Shown piece after piece: positions 52,616 to 62,541 of a stretch of DNA of 64,000 bases. A program made the position numbers and the translations under genes. The notes below the pieces were generated by a model, which did not search any database, was not told where the DNA came from, and worked only from the letters and a program-made list of their open reading frames with translations. The DNA lies in assembly GCF_900107095.1 (NCBI RefSeq), contig NZ_FNOR01000011.1, positions 1 through 64,000 of the forward strand, read 5' to 3'. Positions within the stretch are counted from its first letter, which is position 1; each line of letters opens with the position of its first letter. The DNA comes from Collimonas sp. OK242. Its GTDB lineage: Bacteria; Pseudomonadota; Gammaproteobacteria; Burkholderiales; Burkholderiaceae_D.

Positions 52616-54751
52616 TTACTGCGCCGCTGCCGGAGCAGCTTCGCCGCCTTCGTCGGACTGAGCTGCCTTCATCGACAGTTTCAGACGGCCGCGGTCATCG
52701 GTTTCGAGAACCTTGACGCGCACTTGCTGGCCTTCTTTCAGGTAATCGGCAACCGCATTCACGCGCTCATTGGCGATCTGGCTGATGTGCAGCAGACCGT
52801 CTTTGCCCGGCAATACCTGCACGATTGCGCCGAAGTCCAGCAGCTTCAGGACAGTACCTTCGTAGACCTTGCCGACTTCAACCGAAGCCGTCAGCTCTTC
52901 GATGCGGCGCTTGGCTTCCTGGCCTGCAGCAGCGTCCACCGAAGCGATAGTCACGACGCCTTCGTCGCTGATATCGATCTGGGTGCCGGTTTCTTCAGTC
53001 AGCGCACGGATCACGGCGCCGCCCTTGCCGATCACGTCACGGATCTTTTCCGGATTGATCTTGACGGTGATCAGGCGTGGCGCGAAATCGGACAGCTCGG
53101 TCTTACCGTGCGGTACCGCTTCTTGCATTTTGCCGAGGATATGGATGCGACCTTCTTTAGCTTGCGCCAATGCGACCTGCATGATTTCCTTGGTGATGCC
53201 CTGGATCTTGATATCCATTTGCAACGCAGTGATACCGTTGGCGGTACCGGCTACCTTGAAGTCCATGTCACCCAGGTGATCTTCATCGCCCAGGATGTCG
53301 GTCAGGACGGCGAACTTGCTGCCTTCCTTGATCAGGCCCATGGCGATACCGGCAACGTGCGCTTGCATAGGCACGCCGGCATCCATCAATGCCAGGCAGC
53401 CGCCGCAGACCGAAGCCATCGACGACGAACCGTTGGATTCGGTGATTTCCGATACCAGGCGTACCGAGTAGCTGAAATCTTCCGGCGCCGGCAATGCTGC
53501 TTGCAGTGCGCGCTTAGCCAGACGGCCATGGCCGATTTCACGGCGCTTAGGCGTACCGACGCGGCCGGTTTCGCCGGTTGCGAACGGTGGCATGTTGTAA
53601 TGCAGCATGAAGCGGTCCGAATATTCGCCCATCAGCGCGTCGATCTTTTGTTCGTCGCGTGCGGTACCCAGCGTGGCAACTACCAGCGCTTGGGTTTCAC
53701 CGCGGGTGAACAGCGCCGAACCGTGGGTACGCGGCAAGACGCCGGTACGGATCGTGATCGGGCGCACGGTGCGCGTGTCGCGGCCGTCGATACGTGGCTC
53801 GCCTTCGAGAATCTGCGAACGGACGATCTTGGCTTCCAGGTCAAACAGGATGCCGCTGACTTCCGAAGAATCAGGTGCGGCGGCGCCAATCGAAGCAGCT
53901 TCAGCAGCCAATGCCGTGTTGACTTCGGCAAAAGCGTCTTTCAGCTTGGCAGTACGGGCTTGCTTGTCTTTGGTTTGATAGGCTTCACGCAGCTTGGCTT
54001 CGCCGAAATGCGCAACGCGAGCGATCAATGCCTCGTTCTTCGGCGCCGGGCTCCATTCGACTTCAGGCTTGCCGCCGTCGCGTACCAGTTCGTGGATCGC
54101 GTTGATAACCGCCTTCGATTGCTCGTGGCCGAAAACTACCGCGCCCAGCATGATTTCTTCCGACAATTGCTTGGCTTCGGATTCCACCATCAGCACTGCG
54201 GTTTCAGTACCGGCAACCACCAGATCCATGGCTGACTTGGTCAGTTGCGAAGTGGTTGGGTTCAAGACGTATTGACCGTCGATATAACCGACGCGCGCAG
54301 CGCCAACCGGGCCGGCGAAAGGAATGCCGGCAACCGACAGGGCAGCCGAAGCGCCGATCATTGCAGCGATATCGGGATCGATTTCAGGATTGACCGACAA
54401 CACGTGAATGATGACTTGCACTTCATTCAGGTAGCCTTCTGGGAACAACGGACGGATCGGACGATCGATCAGGCGCGATGTCAGGGTTTCTTTTTCCGAA
54501 GGACGGCCTTCGCGCTTGAAGAAACCGCCTGGGATACGGCCGGCAGCGTAAGTCTTTTCAACATAATCAACGGTCAATGGGAAAAAATCCTGACCTGGCT
54601 TGGCATCTTTGCGTGCCACAACGGTAGCCAGCACAACGGTATCTTCGATCGATACCAGCACTGCTCCGGAGGCTTGGCGAGCGATCTCGCCGGTTTCCAG
54701 CGTAACTTGATGCTGACCATACTGGAATGTCTTCGTAACTTTATTAAACAC
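52616..54751 (-). CDS. pnp: Polyribonucleotide nucleotidyltransferase (PNPase)
   Basis: A 711-residue 3'-to-5' exoribonuclease of the RNA degradosome. Two RNase PH domains (about 1-210 and 310-540) flank an all-helical part. They are followed by a KH domain with [17 protein letters not shown] and an S1 domain with [17 protein letters not shown] and [11 protein letters not shown] at 54751 is chosen as start: it gives the usual N-terminus [18 protein letters not shown] after formyl-Met, and AAAGGA is seven bases upstream. An ATG five codons earlier would place that ribosome site inside the gene. rpsO lies upstream with an attenuator-like terminator between them. Confidence 0.95.
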   Translation of the reverse strand: MFNKVTKTFQYGQHQVTLETGEIARQASGAVLVSIEDTVVLATVVARKDAKPGQDFFPLTVDYVEKTYAAGRIPGGFFKREGRPSEKETLTSRLIDRPIRPLFPEGYLNEVQVIIHVLSVNPEIDPDIAAMIGASAALSVAGIPFAGPVGAARVGYIDGQYVLNPTTSQLTKSAMDLVVAGTETAVLMVESEAKQLSEEIMLGAVVFGHEQSKAVINAIHELVRDGGKPEVEWSPAPKNEALIARVAHFGEAKLREAYQTKDKQARTAKLKDAFAEVNTALAAEAASIGAAAPDSSEVSGILFDLEAKIVRSQILEGEPRIDGRDTRTVRPITIRTGVLPRTHGSALFTRGETQALVVATLGTARDEQKIDALMGEYSDRFMLHYNMPPFATGETGRVGTPKRREIGHGRLAKRALQAALPAPEDFSYSVRLVSEITESNGSSSMASVCGGCLALMDAGVPMQAHVAGIAMGLIKEGSKFAVLTDILGDEDHLGDMDFKVAGTANGITALQMDIKIQGITKEIMQVALAQAKEGRIHILGKMQEAVPHGKTELSDFAPRLITVKINPEKIRDVIGKGGAVIRALTEETGTQIDISDEGVVTIASVDAAAGQEAKRRIEELTASVEVGKVYEGTVLKLLDFGAIVQVLPGKDGLLHISQIANERVNAVADYLKEGQQVRVKVLETDDRGRLKLSMKAAQSDEGGEAAPAAAQ

Positions 54752-54912
54752 AATATATCCTTTCATTTTGCCGACAGATTTTCAGGCGCTGTCGTTCACC
54801 TCACCACTGACGATTCATCGCTGGCTGCTGCCAATGAATTGCCGTCTCCTTGCTTAGTACTAACCTCTTGAAACTTGTGCAGATAAGCCGCAAAGAAGCT
54901 GCTGCCAAAAGC

Positions 54913-54951
54913 AAAAATGCCCGCATCAGAAACTGATACAGGCATTTTTTT
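54913..54951 (-). terminator. Terminator/attenuator between rpsO and pnp
   Basis: AAAAATGCC (54913-54921) and GGCATTTTTTT (54941-54951) form a stem with CATCAG/CTGATA pairing inside, ending in a T tract on the minus strand. It lies downstream of rpsO and about 160 bases before pnp, the usual place for partial termination. Confidence 0.85.
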
Positions 54952-55045
54952 CAACTTATCGACGGACCAAGGACATCGTCACGAAATATCGAAACAGGAT
55001 GTCGCTGAAAATATCGGAGGCCGACGACGAGTCGCGCACTTACTA

Positions 55046-55315
55046 TTACTTACGCAAGCCGAGTTTTTCGATCAGCGAGCGGTAACGGTTCAGATCCTTA
55101 CCCTTGAGGTAGGACAGCAGGCTTTTACGACGGTTAACCATCATGATCAGGCCGCGGCGGGAATGATGATCCTTAGCGTGGGCCTTGAAGTGACCGTTCA
55201 AGTCGTTGATACGGGCAGTCAGCAGCGCAACTTGCACTTCTGGGGAGCCGGTGTCGTTTTGACCGCGCGCATTATCAGTGATAATAGCGGCCTTGGCTGT
55301 TTTTTCGATAGTCAT
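55046..55315 (-). CDS. rpsO: 30S ribosomal protein S15
   Basis: An 89-residue ribosomal protein that binds 16S rRNA early in assembly. [20 protein letters not shown] (core [11 protein letters not shown]), [15 protein letters not shown] and [14 protein letters not shown] are characteristic. Full length. Its position directly upstream of pnp is conserved across proteobacteria. Confidence 0.97.
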   Translation of the reverse strand: MTIEKTAKAAIITDNARGQNDTGSPEVQVALLTARINDLNGHFKAHAKDHHSRRGLIMMVNRRKSLLSYLKGKDLNRYRSLIEKLGLRK

Positions 55316-55476
55316 GCTTTACCTTTCACAAGCGGTGTACAGAGTACGCAACCCTATGCACCGTGAACAAACAATTAAAAAATCCGGTCAAATGACCAGA
55401 CGCGCAGTATATAGCAAAAATCCTGCTGATTCAAACAGTTAGCACGCCCAACAACAATCAATATTGGAGTATTGCC

Positions 55477-55974
55477 ATGAAACCCCTCTTCCCCACCCTG
55501 CTAGCCTGCTTGTTGCTGAGCCTTGGCGGCTGCGCATCCCTCCTGGCGCCGCCGGTCAATCCCGGCGAACCTGAGGCGCAGGTGCTGGCCCGCCTGGGCA
55601 AACCGAGCGGGACTTATCAAGACGGCAACGATGTATTATTGGAATACTCCCGCGGCCCGTTTGGCCAGGCGACTTTCATGGCAAAAATCGGCCCGGACCA
55701 CAAATTAATTTCCTATGAGCAAGTGCTGACTCTGGAAAAATTCGCCACCATCAAAGTGAATCAGTTCAACCAGAACGATGTCTTGCGGACCATCGGCAAG
55801 CCGATCGAAACCATCTACTACGACCGCGTGAAACTGAACGGCTGGAACTACGGCTACAAGGAAAGCGGCGTCTGGAACTCGATGATGACGGTCTACTTCG
55901 ACGACAGCGGGATTGTGCGCAGACTCGAAAACGGCCCTGACCCGCGCTACGAACATAGCAGGTTTGGCATGTAA
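55477..55974 (+). CDS. BamE/SmpA-like lipoprotein
   Basis: A 165-residue lipoprotein. The signal ends at the lipobox LGGC (Cys about residue 19). The mature part has two related halves of the BamE fold, each with a helix and G-K-P turn: PGEPEAQVLARLGKPSG and FNQNDVLRTIGKPIETIYY. BamE itself helps outer-membrane protein insertion; this protein is longer and has two units, so a direct BamE role is uncertain. Stands alone on the plus strand. Confidence 0.75.
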   Translation: MKPLFPTLLACLLLSLGGCASLLAPPVNPGEPEAQVLARLGKPSGTYQDGNDVLLEYSRGPFGQATFMAKIGPDHKLISYEQVLTLEKFATIKVNQFNQNDVLRTIGKPIETIYYDRVKLNGWNYGYKESGVWNSMMTVYFDDSGIVRRLENGPDPRYEHSRFGM

Positions 55975-56024
55975 GGGCTTAATCCAAAGAGAAAGGCGGC
56001 ATCAATGATAAAACTCCCCGCACG

Positions 56025-56750
56025 TCAACCCACTTCGGCCCAGTCCTGATACGGTTCCAGTCCGCGCTCTGACAGCCGCAGGATGCGGCCGCAGCGGCGC
56101 GCCAGTTCAATGTCATGGGTGACAATCACGAACGCAGTACCCAAGGTTTGCGACAACTCCAGCATCAGGTCGAAAGTCATCTGCGCGGTGGCGCGGTCCA
56201 GGTTGCCGGTTGGCTCGTCAGCCAGCACGCAAGCCGGCCGGGTAACCAGCGCCCGTGCCAGCGCCACCCGTTGGCGCTCACCGCCGGACAACTCGCCCGG
56301 CACGTGAATCACGCGCTGCGCCAGGCCGACCCGGGCCAGGATTTCGCGCGCCTGCTGTTGTGCATCGCTACGCTTGAGGCGGCGAATCATCAACGGCATG
56401 GCGACGTTATCCAGCGCGGAAAATTCCGGCAGCAGATGATGGAACTGATAGACGAAGCCGAGTGCGTTATTGCGCAAGTCGCCGCGTGCCTTTTCTCCCA
56501 GCGTCGTGAAGTCCTTGCCCAGCAGGCTGACGTTGCCGGCGGTCGGCGCATCCAGGCCGCCCAGCAAATGCAGCAGGGTCGATTTGCCCGAGCCGGAAGC
56601 ACCGACGATCGCCACTTGTTCACCCTTGGCGACATCGATATCGATGCCGTTCAACACCTTCACCGAATAACTGCCCTGGGTAAAGGTTTTTCCCAAACCG
56701 CGGCAGGACAGAACGATTTGATTGTTGCTCTGATTATTTGTATTACTCAT
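56025..56750 (-). CDS. lolD: Lipoprotein-releasing ABC transporter ATPase
   Basis: A 241-residue ATPase of the LolCDE complex that moves lipoproteins out of the inner membrane. Walker A is [19 protein letters not shown], the signature [16 protein letters not shown], Walker [11 protein letters not shown], and the LolD-specific loop [21 protein letters not shown] (core FHHLLPEF) is present. The start overlaps the lolC end by eight bases. Confidence 0.94.
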   Translation of the reverse strand: MSNTNNQSNNQIVLSCRGLGKTFTQGSYSVKVLNGIDIDVAKGEQVAIVGASGSGKSTLLHLLGGLDAPTAGNVSLLGKDFTTLGEKARGDLRNNALGFVYQFHHLLPEFSALDNVAMPLMIRRLKRSDAQQQAREILARVGLAQRVIHVPGELSGGERQRVALARALVTRPACVLADEPTGNLDRATAQMTFDLMLELSQTLGTAFVIVTHDIELARRCGRILRLSERGLEPYQDWAEVG

Positions 56751-58011
56751 AGCGCAATGCCTCAGCAGGTTTCACCCGGGCAGCCCACCAGCTCGGATAC
56801 AAAGTCGCCAGGAAGGCCAGCACCACGGCGACGACGCCGATAGTCCAGACATCCGGCCAGCGCAAGTCCGACGGCAATTCGGTAATCACATACACGCTCT
56901 TGGGCAGGAACTGCACGTGCAGCAGGTTTTCGATAAACGGCACGATGACGTCGATGTTCAAGGCCACCAGCACGCCCGCCCCGACCCCGATGGCGGTGCC
57001 GATCAAGCCCACCAGCGCGCCCTGGATCATGAAAATCTTCATGATCGAACCCGGCGAGGCGCCCAGCGTACGCAGGATCGCAATATCGGCCTGCTTGTCG
57101 GTCACCGTCATCACCAGCGTCGAAACCAGGTTGAAAGCGGCCACCGCGATGATCAGGGTGAGGATGATGAACATCATGCGTTTCTCTGTCTTGACTGCTG
57201 CGAACCAGTTACTGTTCTGCTGGGTCCAGTCGCGCAGATACAAATTGGGCGGCAGCGTGGTCGCCAGTTGCTGCACGATCTGCGGCGCCTGCAGCATGTC
57301 GGTGACCTTCAGGCGCACGCCGGACGGCGCATCCTGGCGGAACATCTTTTCCGCGTCCTCAAGGTGGATGAAAGCCAGGGTCGAATCGTATTCAAAATGG
57401 CCAGCCTCGAAAATCCCGGCCACGGTGAATTGCCGCAGGCGAGGAATCACGCCTGCCGGCGTCACCTGCCCCTGCGCCGCCATCAACGTCACCTTGTCGC
57501 CGACGCCGACGCTCAAGGCATGCGCCAGCTCTATCCCCAGCACGATATTGAATTCGCCCGGCTTCAGGTCATTGAAGCTGCCTTGCCTGACCTTGCTGGC
57601 CACATCCGACACCTTCGGTTCCTCGGCCGGCAATACGCCGCGTATCGCCACGCCGCGCAGCACGCCTTCACGCACCAGCATGGCCTGTGCATCGACATAG
57701 GGCGCGGCGCCTATCACTTCCTGGTTCCTGAACGCCTGCTTTGCGACGTCTTCCCAGTTGGTCATGGAACCGGAAGCGTCGAACACCTCGATATGCGCCA
57801 GCACCGATAACATGCGGTCGCGCACGTCTTTTTGGAAGCCGTTCATCACAGACAGCACCACGATCAGCGCCGCCACGCCCAAGGCGATGCCAGCCATCGA
57901 TATCAGCGAAATGAAGGAAATAAAGCTGTTGCGGCCGCTGCGCTTACCCGCACGGGTATAACGAATGCCGACCAGCCACTCAAACGGTAAATTTTTTAAG
58001 ATGCTCAACAC
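56743..58011 (-). CDS. lolC: Lipoprotein-releasing ABC transporter permease
   Basis: A 422-residue MacB/FtsX-type permease of LolCDE. One membrane segment near the start (about 28-55, [22 protein letters not shown] with core [11 protein letters not shown]) is followed by a periplasmic domain of about 220 residues and three C-terminal membrane segments. The N-terminal [15 protein letters not shown] is typical of LolC/LolE. Only one permease gene is present, so a LolC/E hybrid working as a homodimer (LolF-type) is likely. The start is GTG with a GGGAG site. Confidence 0.92.
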   Translation of the reverse strand: MLSILKNLPFEWLVGIRYTRAGKRSGRNSFISFISLISMAGIALGVAALIVVLSVMNGFQKDVRDRMLSVLAHIEVFDASGSMTNWEDVAKQAFRNQEVIGAAPYVDAQAMLVREGVLRGVAIRGVLPAEEPKVSDVASKVRQGSFNDLKPGEFNIVLGIELAHALSVGVGDKVTLMAAQGQVTPAGVIPRLRQFTVAGIFEAGHFEYDSTLAFIHLEDAEKMFRQDAPSGVRLKVTDMLQAPQIVQQLATTLPPNLYLRDWTQQNSNWFAAVKTEKRMMFIILTLIIAVAAFNLVSTLVMTVTDKQADIAILRTLGASPGSIMKIFMIQGALVGLIGTAIGVGAGVLVALNIDVIVPFIENLLHVQFLPKSVYVITELPSDLRWPDVWTIGVVAVVLAFLATLYPSWWAARVKPAEALRYE

Positions 58012-58229
58012 GAGGCTCCCGAAATCAGCCCGCAGTTTGCCATAATTTGGCGAACTTACGGAGCTTTACAACTTAATGCGCTTGCTAATGCGCTTACTCT
58101 GATCGAAAGCGGGCACTATCGTTCAATCTCAAAACAGCACGAAAACTGCGTCATCACGCGATCAGCCGGGACGACCCACCTATTACCAAAACGAAATATA
58201 CTATTCGGCGCACGACTGAATTCGCAATA

Positions 58230-58256
58230 CATCCGGCATCGGGCAAATGCCGGATG
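58230..58256. repeat. Hairpin in the leader of the thioredoxin-like gene
   Basis: CATCCGGCAT (58230-58239) and ATGCCGGATG (58247-58256) are perfect complements with a seven-base loop. It ends about 17 bases before the AGGA ribosome site at 58273-58276. No T tract follows. Confidence 0.6.
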
Positions 58257-58283
58257 AGTGCCCAACCTGAACAGGATTGCATG

Positions 58284-58745
58284 ATGAAAAAATTCTTCGC
58301 CCTATGCCTGGGGCTGTTATTGGCGCAAGCGGCAGCCGCTGCCCCGCTTCCCTATGATGAAAAGGCCGACGCCAAAGCCGACCTGAGCCAGGCATTAAGC
58401 CAGGCCCAGAGCAGCCACAAGCAGGTGATACTGGTATTCGGCGCCAACTGGTGTACCGATTGCCGCGAACTGGACAAGGCGCTACATGGCAAAAGCGCGG
58501 CGCTGATCGATGGCAAATTCATCCTGGTGAAAGTCGACGTCGGCAATTTCGACAAGAATCTCGATGTCGCCCAGTCTTACGGCAACCCGATCAAAAAGGG
58601 TATTCCCGCTGCTGTGCTGCTCAGCCCCGGCAACCAGATCCTGTATTCGACCAAGGCCGGCGAACTGGCGGATGCCCGCCGCATGGGCGAGAACGGCATC
58701 TATGATTTCTTCCATAAAGAGCTCGTAAAACGACAAGGCGGCTAA
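58284..58745 (+). CDS. Periplasmic thioredoxin-family protein
   Basis: A 153-residue protein with a signal peptide (FALCLGLLLAQAAAAAP) and a thioredoxin fold. The redox motif is FGANWCTDCRELD, a CxxC with Thr-Asp between the cysteines, and the cis-proline is in KGIPAAVLL. It resembles DsbD-gamma/TlpA-like periplasmic thiol proteins. The second of two adjacent ATGs is chosen because it is seven bases after AGGA. A partner is not evident. A weak hairpin (GGCGGCT/AGCCGCC) follows its stop. Confidence 0.8.
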   Translation: MKKFFALCLGLLLAQAAAAAPLPYDEKADAKADLSQALSQAQSSHKQVILVFGANWCTDCRELDKALHGKSAALIDGKFILVKVDVGNFDKNLDVAQSYGNPIKKGIPAAVLLSPGNQILYSTKAGELADARRMGENGIYDFFHKELVKRQGG

Positions 58746-58794
58746 ACCTGCGTTCAGCCGCCCTGATTTTCAACAACTACTGCTCTAGCCGCTG

Positions 58795-59562
58795 TTACTT
58801 GGGCGCCAGCCGGATCCCGCCGTCGAGACGTATCACTTCGCCGTTCAGGTAAACCGTCTCGAAGATGGTTTTCACCAAGGCCGCGAATTCAGCCGGCTTG
58901 CCCAGCCGCGGCGGGAACGGCACCATTTTCCCTAGCGCGTCCTGGACTTCTTCCGGCATGCCCAGCAACATCGGCGTTTCCATGATGCCGGGTGCAATCG
59001 TCATCACGCGGATACCGTGGCGCGCCAGTTCACGCGCTGCCGGCAAGGTCAAGGCCACCACCCCGCCCTTGGACGAGGCGTAGGCGGCCTGGCCGATCTG
59101 GCCATCGAATGCGGCAACCGAAGCGGTGTTGATGATCACGCCGCGCTCGCCATCGGCATTCGGCTCGCCCTTGCTCATCGCATCGGCGGCCAGGCGCATC
59201 ATGTTGAAAGTGCCGATCAGATTGATCTGGACCACGCGGCTGAAGTCTTCCAGCGCATGCGGCCCTTCCTTGCCGACGATGCGCTTGGCCGGCGCCACCC
59301 CTGCGCAGCTGACCAATCCGTGCAAACCGCCAAACACGGTGAGAGCGGTGTTGACCGCTGCCATCGCGCTGGCTTCGCTGCAGACATCGGTGGCCACAAA
59401 GCGGGCGTTGGCGCCCAGCTGCGCCGCCAATGCGGCGCCGGCTTCCTGGTTGATATCGGCGATCACCACCTTGGCGCCGCCTTGCACCAGCATGGCGGCG
59501 GTGGCCGCACCCAGGCCGGAACCGCCGCCGCTGATCAGGAATACATTATTTTCGATTTGCAT
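58795..59562 (-). CDS. Short-chain dehydrogenase, 3-hydroxyacyl-CoA dehydrogenase type
   Basis: A 255-residue SDR. The cofactor motif is [10 protein letters not shown] near residue 10, the active-site Tyr and Lys are in YASSKGG, and the preceding Ser is in [10 protein letters not shown]. The sequence, in particular [21 protein letters not shown] (core AAYASSKGG) and [13 protein letters not shown], is close to the HSD17B10-type 3-hydroxyacyl-CoA dehydrogenases of fatty acid oxidation. It follows the acyl-CoA synthetase gene by 13 bases on the same strand. Confidence 0.87.
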   Translation of the reverse strand: MQIENNVFLISGGGSGLGAATAAMLVQGGAKVVIADINQEAGAALAAQLGANARFVATDVCSEASAMAAVNTALTVFGGLHGLVSCAGVAPAKRIVGKEGPHALEDFSRVVQINLIGTFNMMRLAADAMSKGEPNADGERGVIINTASVAAFDGQIGQAAYASSKGGVVALTLPAARELARHGIRVMTIAPGIMETPMLLGMPEEVQDALGKMVPFPPRLGKPAEFAALVKTIFETVYLNGEVIRLDGGIRLAPK

Positions 59563-59575
59563 GTTTTTCTCTTCT

Positions 59576-61267
59576 TTACATTTTAGACTTGGCGACTTCC
59601 TGATTGCGCAAGATGAAGCGCTGCAGTTTGCCGCTTGGGGTTTTGGGGAGTTCTGTTAAAAATTCGATTTCGCGCGGATAGGAATGCGCAGCCAGGCGGC
59701 GCTTGACGTATTGTTGCAGCTCGGCGATCAGTTCCGCACTGGCTTGATAGTCCTTGCTTAAGACGACAAAAGCCTTGACCAGTTCAGTGCGTTCAGGATC
59801 CGGCTTGCCGACCACGGCTGCTTCCACCACCGCCGGATGCTCCAGCAATGCGCTTTCGACGTCGAAAGGTCCGATGCGGTAACCGGACGAAGTAATGATA
59901 TCGTCGCCGCGTCCGATAAAGCTGATGCTGCCATCCTGGTTGTTCTCGACTGTATCGCCGGTAATGTAATAGTCGCCGTTGTCGGCGCCGGCGTCCTGCT
60001 GCCAATAGCCCTGGAACCAGTACACCGGCGACTGGCGGCGATCCACCGCCAGCACGCCCGGCTCGCCAACTCCCAGCTCATGTTGGTCGTCGTCCAGCAC
60101 CGCCAGCCGATAACCTGGCATGGCGAGGCCGGCCGAACCCATATGTACCTGGTGTTTCAAACCATGATGATTACACAACACCATACCCGTTTCGGTCTGG
60201 CCGTAGTGATCGTTGATAAGACAAGCGAGATGTTCGCGGAACCAGCGGATCACTTCGGGATTCAAGGGCTCGCCGGCGCTGCTGACAGCGCGCAGACGTC
60301 CCTTGACCGGCGCGGCTGCCGCTGCGCCGCCGGCAATCAGCATCCGGTACGCGGTGGGTGAACCTGCCAGGTTGGTGATCTTGTATTTATCGATGATCCG
60401 GTAGGTGCTTTCCACCGTGAACGAACCCTCGTAGAGGGTGATGGCGTGCCCCATCAGCAAGGGCCCGGTTACACAGTAGTACAAACCATAGGCCCAGCCG
60501 GGATCGGCGATATTCCAGAAAGCGTCTTCCGGCCGCACGTCCATCGCATAGCGCGTGTAGACATAGAACGCCAGCATCGCCCGCAACGGCACCGCGACGC
60601 CTTTGGCCGGCCCGGTCGTGCCTGAAGTAAACAACATGATGAAAGCGTCGTCAGCCTTGCGCATCACCGGCGCGAACTCGGCCGACTGGCGTTCCAGCTC
60701 GGCCCAGAAATTGAAGTCAGAGCCGAAGTCGCCCGCTTGCGCTTGATTCTTGTCGGCGACGGTCATGATGGGCGGACACTCCGGCACTTCCTCCAGCTTG
60801 CGGCGGTTGTCGGCGTCGGTAACGATCAGCCTGGCCTCGCTGGCAGCTACCCGATATTCGATCGATTTCGAACCGAAGGCCGTGAACAAGGGCTGGTACA
60901 CCGCGCCGGCGCGCCAGCTGCCGAGAATCGCGATCAGCAGTTCCGGCGTACGCGGCAACAATCCCGCTACGCGGTCGCCGGGCTGGACGCCCTGCGTTTT
61001 CAGGAAATTGGCAAAACGGCCTGATAACTCCTTGAGCTGGGCAAAGGTATAAGTGGCGCTACGGCCATCCTTGCCCTCCCAAAATAGCGCAATGCGGCCG
61101 GGCGTGGCGTGGCGATCGCAGCATTCAACACAGGCATTGATTCCGGTTTGCAGGTTCCCGGACAGCTCGGCGGCAATGCTGTCGGCGCTGAAATCCGCAT
61201 AAAACTGGGCATAATCCGGAATGCCAGCAGCCGTAGTTGCAGCATCGGCGGGCAAAGCAGATGACAT
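59576..61267 (-). CDS. Acyl-CoA synthetase (AMP-binding enzyme)
   Basis: A 563-residue adenylate-forming ligase that activates a carboxylic acid as its CoA thioester. The ATP motif is [18 protein letters not shown] (core [10 protein letters not shown]), followed by [41 protein letters not shown] and the catalytic Lys region near [14 protein letters not shown]. The set resembles acetyl/propionyl/medium-chain acyl-CoA synthetases. A GAGGAG ribosome site precedes the ATG. With the SDR downstream it suggests an acyl-CoA degradation operon, divergent from an AraC regulator. Confidence 0.9.
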   Translation of the reverse strand: MSSALPADAATTAAGIPDYAQFYADFSADSIAAELSGNLQTGINACVECCDRHATPGRIALFWEGKDGRSATYTFAQLKELSGRFANFLKTQGVQPGDRVAGLLPRTPELLIAILGSWRAGAVYQPLFTAFGSKSIEYRVAASEARLIVTDADNRRKLEEVPECPPIMTVADKNQAQAGDFGSDFNFWAELERQSAEFAPVMRKADDAFIMLFTSGTTGPAKGVAVPLRAMLAFYVYTRYAMDVRPEDAFWNIADPGWAYGLYYCVTGPLLMGHAITLYEGSFTVESTYRIIDKYKITNLAGSPTAYRMLIAGGAAAAAPVKGRLRAVSSAGEPLNPEVIRWFREHLACLINDHYGQTETGMVLCNHHGLKHQVHMGSAGLAMPGYRLAVLDDDQHELGVGEPGVLAVDRRQSPVYWFQGYWQQDAGADNGDYYITGDTVENNQDGSISFIGRGDDIITSSGYRIGPFDVESALLEHPAVVEAAVVGKPDPERTELVKAFVVLSKDYQASAELIAELQQYVKRRLAAHSYPREIEFLTELPKTPSGKLQRFILRNQEVAKSKM

Positions 61268-61380
61268 GAGTGTTCTCCTCTAACCTAAAATGGCAGGCTT
61301 AATCAGCTCTTTTTGTTATCAGAAATGGAACTGCTGCCGTTAAGTCTAGAATATTTAGCGACTGACGGCCATGTTAAAAG

Positions 61381-61399
61381 CGATCAACCGGATTGATCG
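61381..61399. promoter_or_regulatory. Inverted repeat before the AraC-family gene
   Basis: CGATCAA (61381-61387) and TTGATCG (61393-61399) form a perfect seven-base inverted repeat around a five-base spacer. It lies between the divergent acyl-CoA synthetase and AraC genes, 29 bases before the ATG at 61428. Confidence 0.45.
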
Positions 61400-61427
61400 A
61401 AATTGCAATAAGCAGGTAAATGGATTT

Positions 61428-62441
61428 ATGGAAGACTGGGAAAAAGGGACGATTGCGATCAGTTTTGTCGACGAAGCGCTGCACAGCATGCGCCGGCGCG
61501 GCATGGATACCGAATCGCTGCTGCTCCAGGCCGGCATTTCTCCGCGCTGGCTGAGCACGCCGCACGCGCGGGTCGCTGCCGCCAATTACGGCCGGTTGTG
61601 GTACCTGATCGCGCACGCCATGGATGACGAATTTTTCGGCATGGATAGCCATCCGATGCGCGTTGGCAGCTTCAACATGTTATGCCGCAGCGCGCTCCAC
61701 AGCGCCACTCTCAGCAAGGGCCTGGCGCGCATGCTGGATTTCCTGCGGCTGGTGCTGGACGACATGTCGGCAACGCTCTCGCAGCAAGACGGCCTGGCTC
61801 GCATCGTCATCAATGAAAGCGGCAGTTCGCGCCGCATGTTTGCCTACGCTACCTTCCTGATGATCGTGCATGGCGTCGGCAGCTGGCTGATCGGACGCCG
61901 CATCCAGTTGCTGTCGGCCGACTTTCGTTGCGAAGAACCGCTCGCCAGCCTGGATTACAAGATCCGCTTTTGCGACCAGGCACGCTTCGGCCAGGCGCAG
62001 ACCAGCATCACTTTCGATGCTGCTTGCCTGGCTTTGCCGATAGTGCAAAACCAGCGTTCGCTGCAATCTTTCCTGCGCGGAGCACCGGGCAACCTGTTGG
62101 AGAAATACAGCAATCACGACAGCCTGGCGGCCACCATCCGCCGCCGTTTGCGCCGGCTGCCGCTGGCCGAGTGGTCGGACTTCGACAGCATGTCGCAACA
62201 CCTGCGCACGCCGGCGTCGACCCTGCGCCGCAAACTTGGCCAGGAAGGACAATCGTATCAGGCGATCAAGGATAATCTGCGGCGCGACCTGGCGATCAAC
62301 TATTTAAGCGGCTCGGCCAAGAGCATTGAAGAGATCGCAATCAGTCTTGGCTTTGCCGATTCCAGTGCTTTCCATCGGGCGTTCAAGAAATGGACCGGGA
62401 GCAGTCCGGGCGAACATCGGCGCGCTTTGTCGGCGACGTAA
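61428..62441 (+). CDS. AraC-family transcriptional regulator
   Basis: A 337-residue regulator with an N-terminal arabinose-binding-like sensor domain (about 10-210, GTIAISFVDEALHSMRRRGM with core AISFVDEAL) and a C-terminal double helix-turn-helix (about 240-335) ending with IEEIAISLGFADSSAFHRAFKKWTG (core LGFADSSAFHRAFKKW). This type includes OruR and regulators of lipid or amino acid use. The frame is open to an ATG at 61371, but the inverted repeat at 61381-61399 lies in that extension, so 61428 is preferred. It is divergent from the acyl-CoA synthetase operon and probably controls it. Confidence 0.85.
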   Translation: MEDWEKGTIAISFVDEALHSMRRRGMDTESLLLQAGISPRWLSTPHARVAAANYGRLWYLIAHAMDDEFFGMDSHPMRVGSFNMLCRSALHSATLSKGLARMLDFLRLVLDDMSATLSQQDGLARIVINESGSSRRMFAYATFLMIVHGVGSWLIGRRIQLLSADFRCEEPLASLDYKIRFCDQARFGQAQTSITFDAACLALPIVQNQRSLQSFLRGAPGNLLEKYSNHDSLAATIRRRLRRLPLAEWSDFDSMSQHLRTPASTLRRKLGQEGQSYQAIKDNLRRDLAINYLSGSAKSIEEIAISLGFADSSAFHRAFKKWTGSSPGEHRRALSAT

Positions 62442-62541
62442 AAATCGCCTAACAATGGCACAGGCACGCCATATATTGAAAGCAATCAAAGCTACCACTT
62501 CCTGTCTGAGAAAGTGATAGCCGATGCAAAAAAAAGCGCCG

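Noticed and set aside
52724-54235. 503-codon frame antisense to pnp
   Set aside because: Shadow of pnp; composition is skewed and no domain is visible.
58737-58762. GGCGGCT/AGCCGCC hairpin as terminator of the thioredoxin-like gene
   Set aside because: The stem is only seven bases, overlaps the stop codon, and has a poor T tract; it is mentioned but not called.
62493-62522. Inverted repeat GCTACCACTT/AAGTGATAGC as a terminator
   Set aside because: One mismatch, long loop, and no T tract next to it on either strand.
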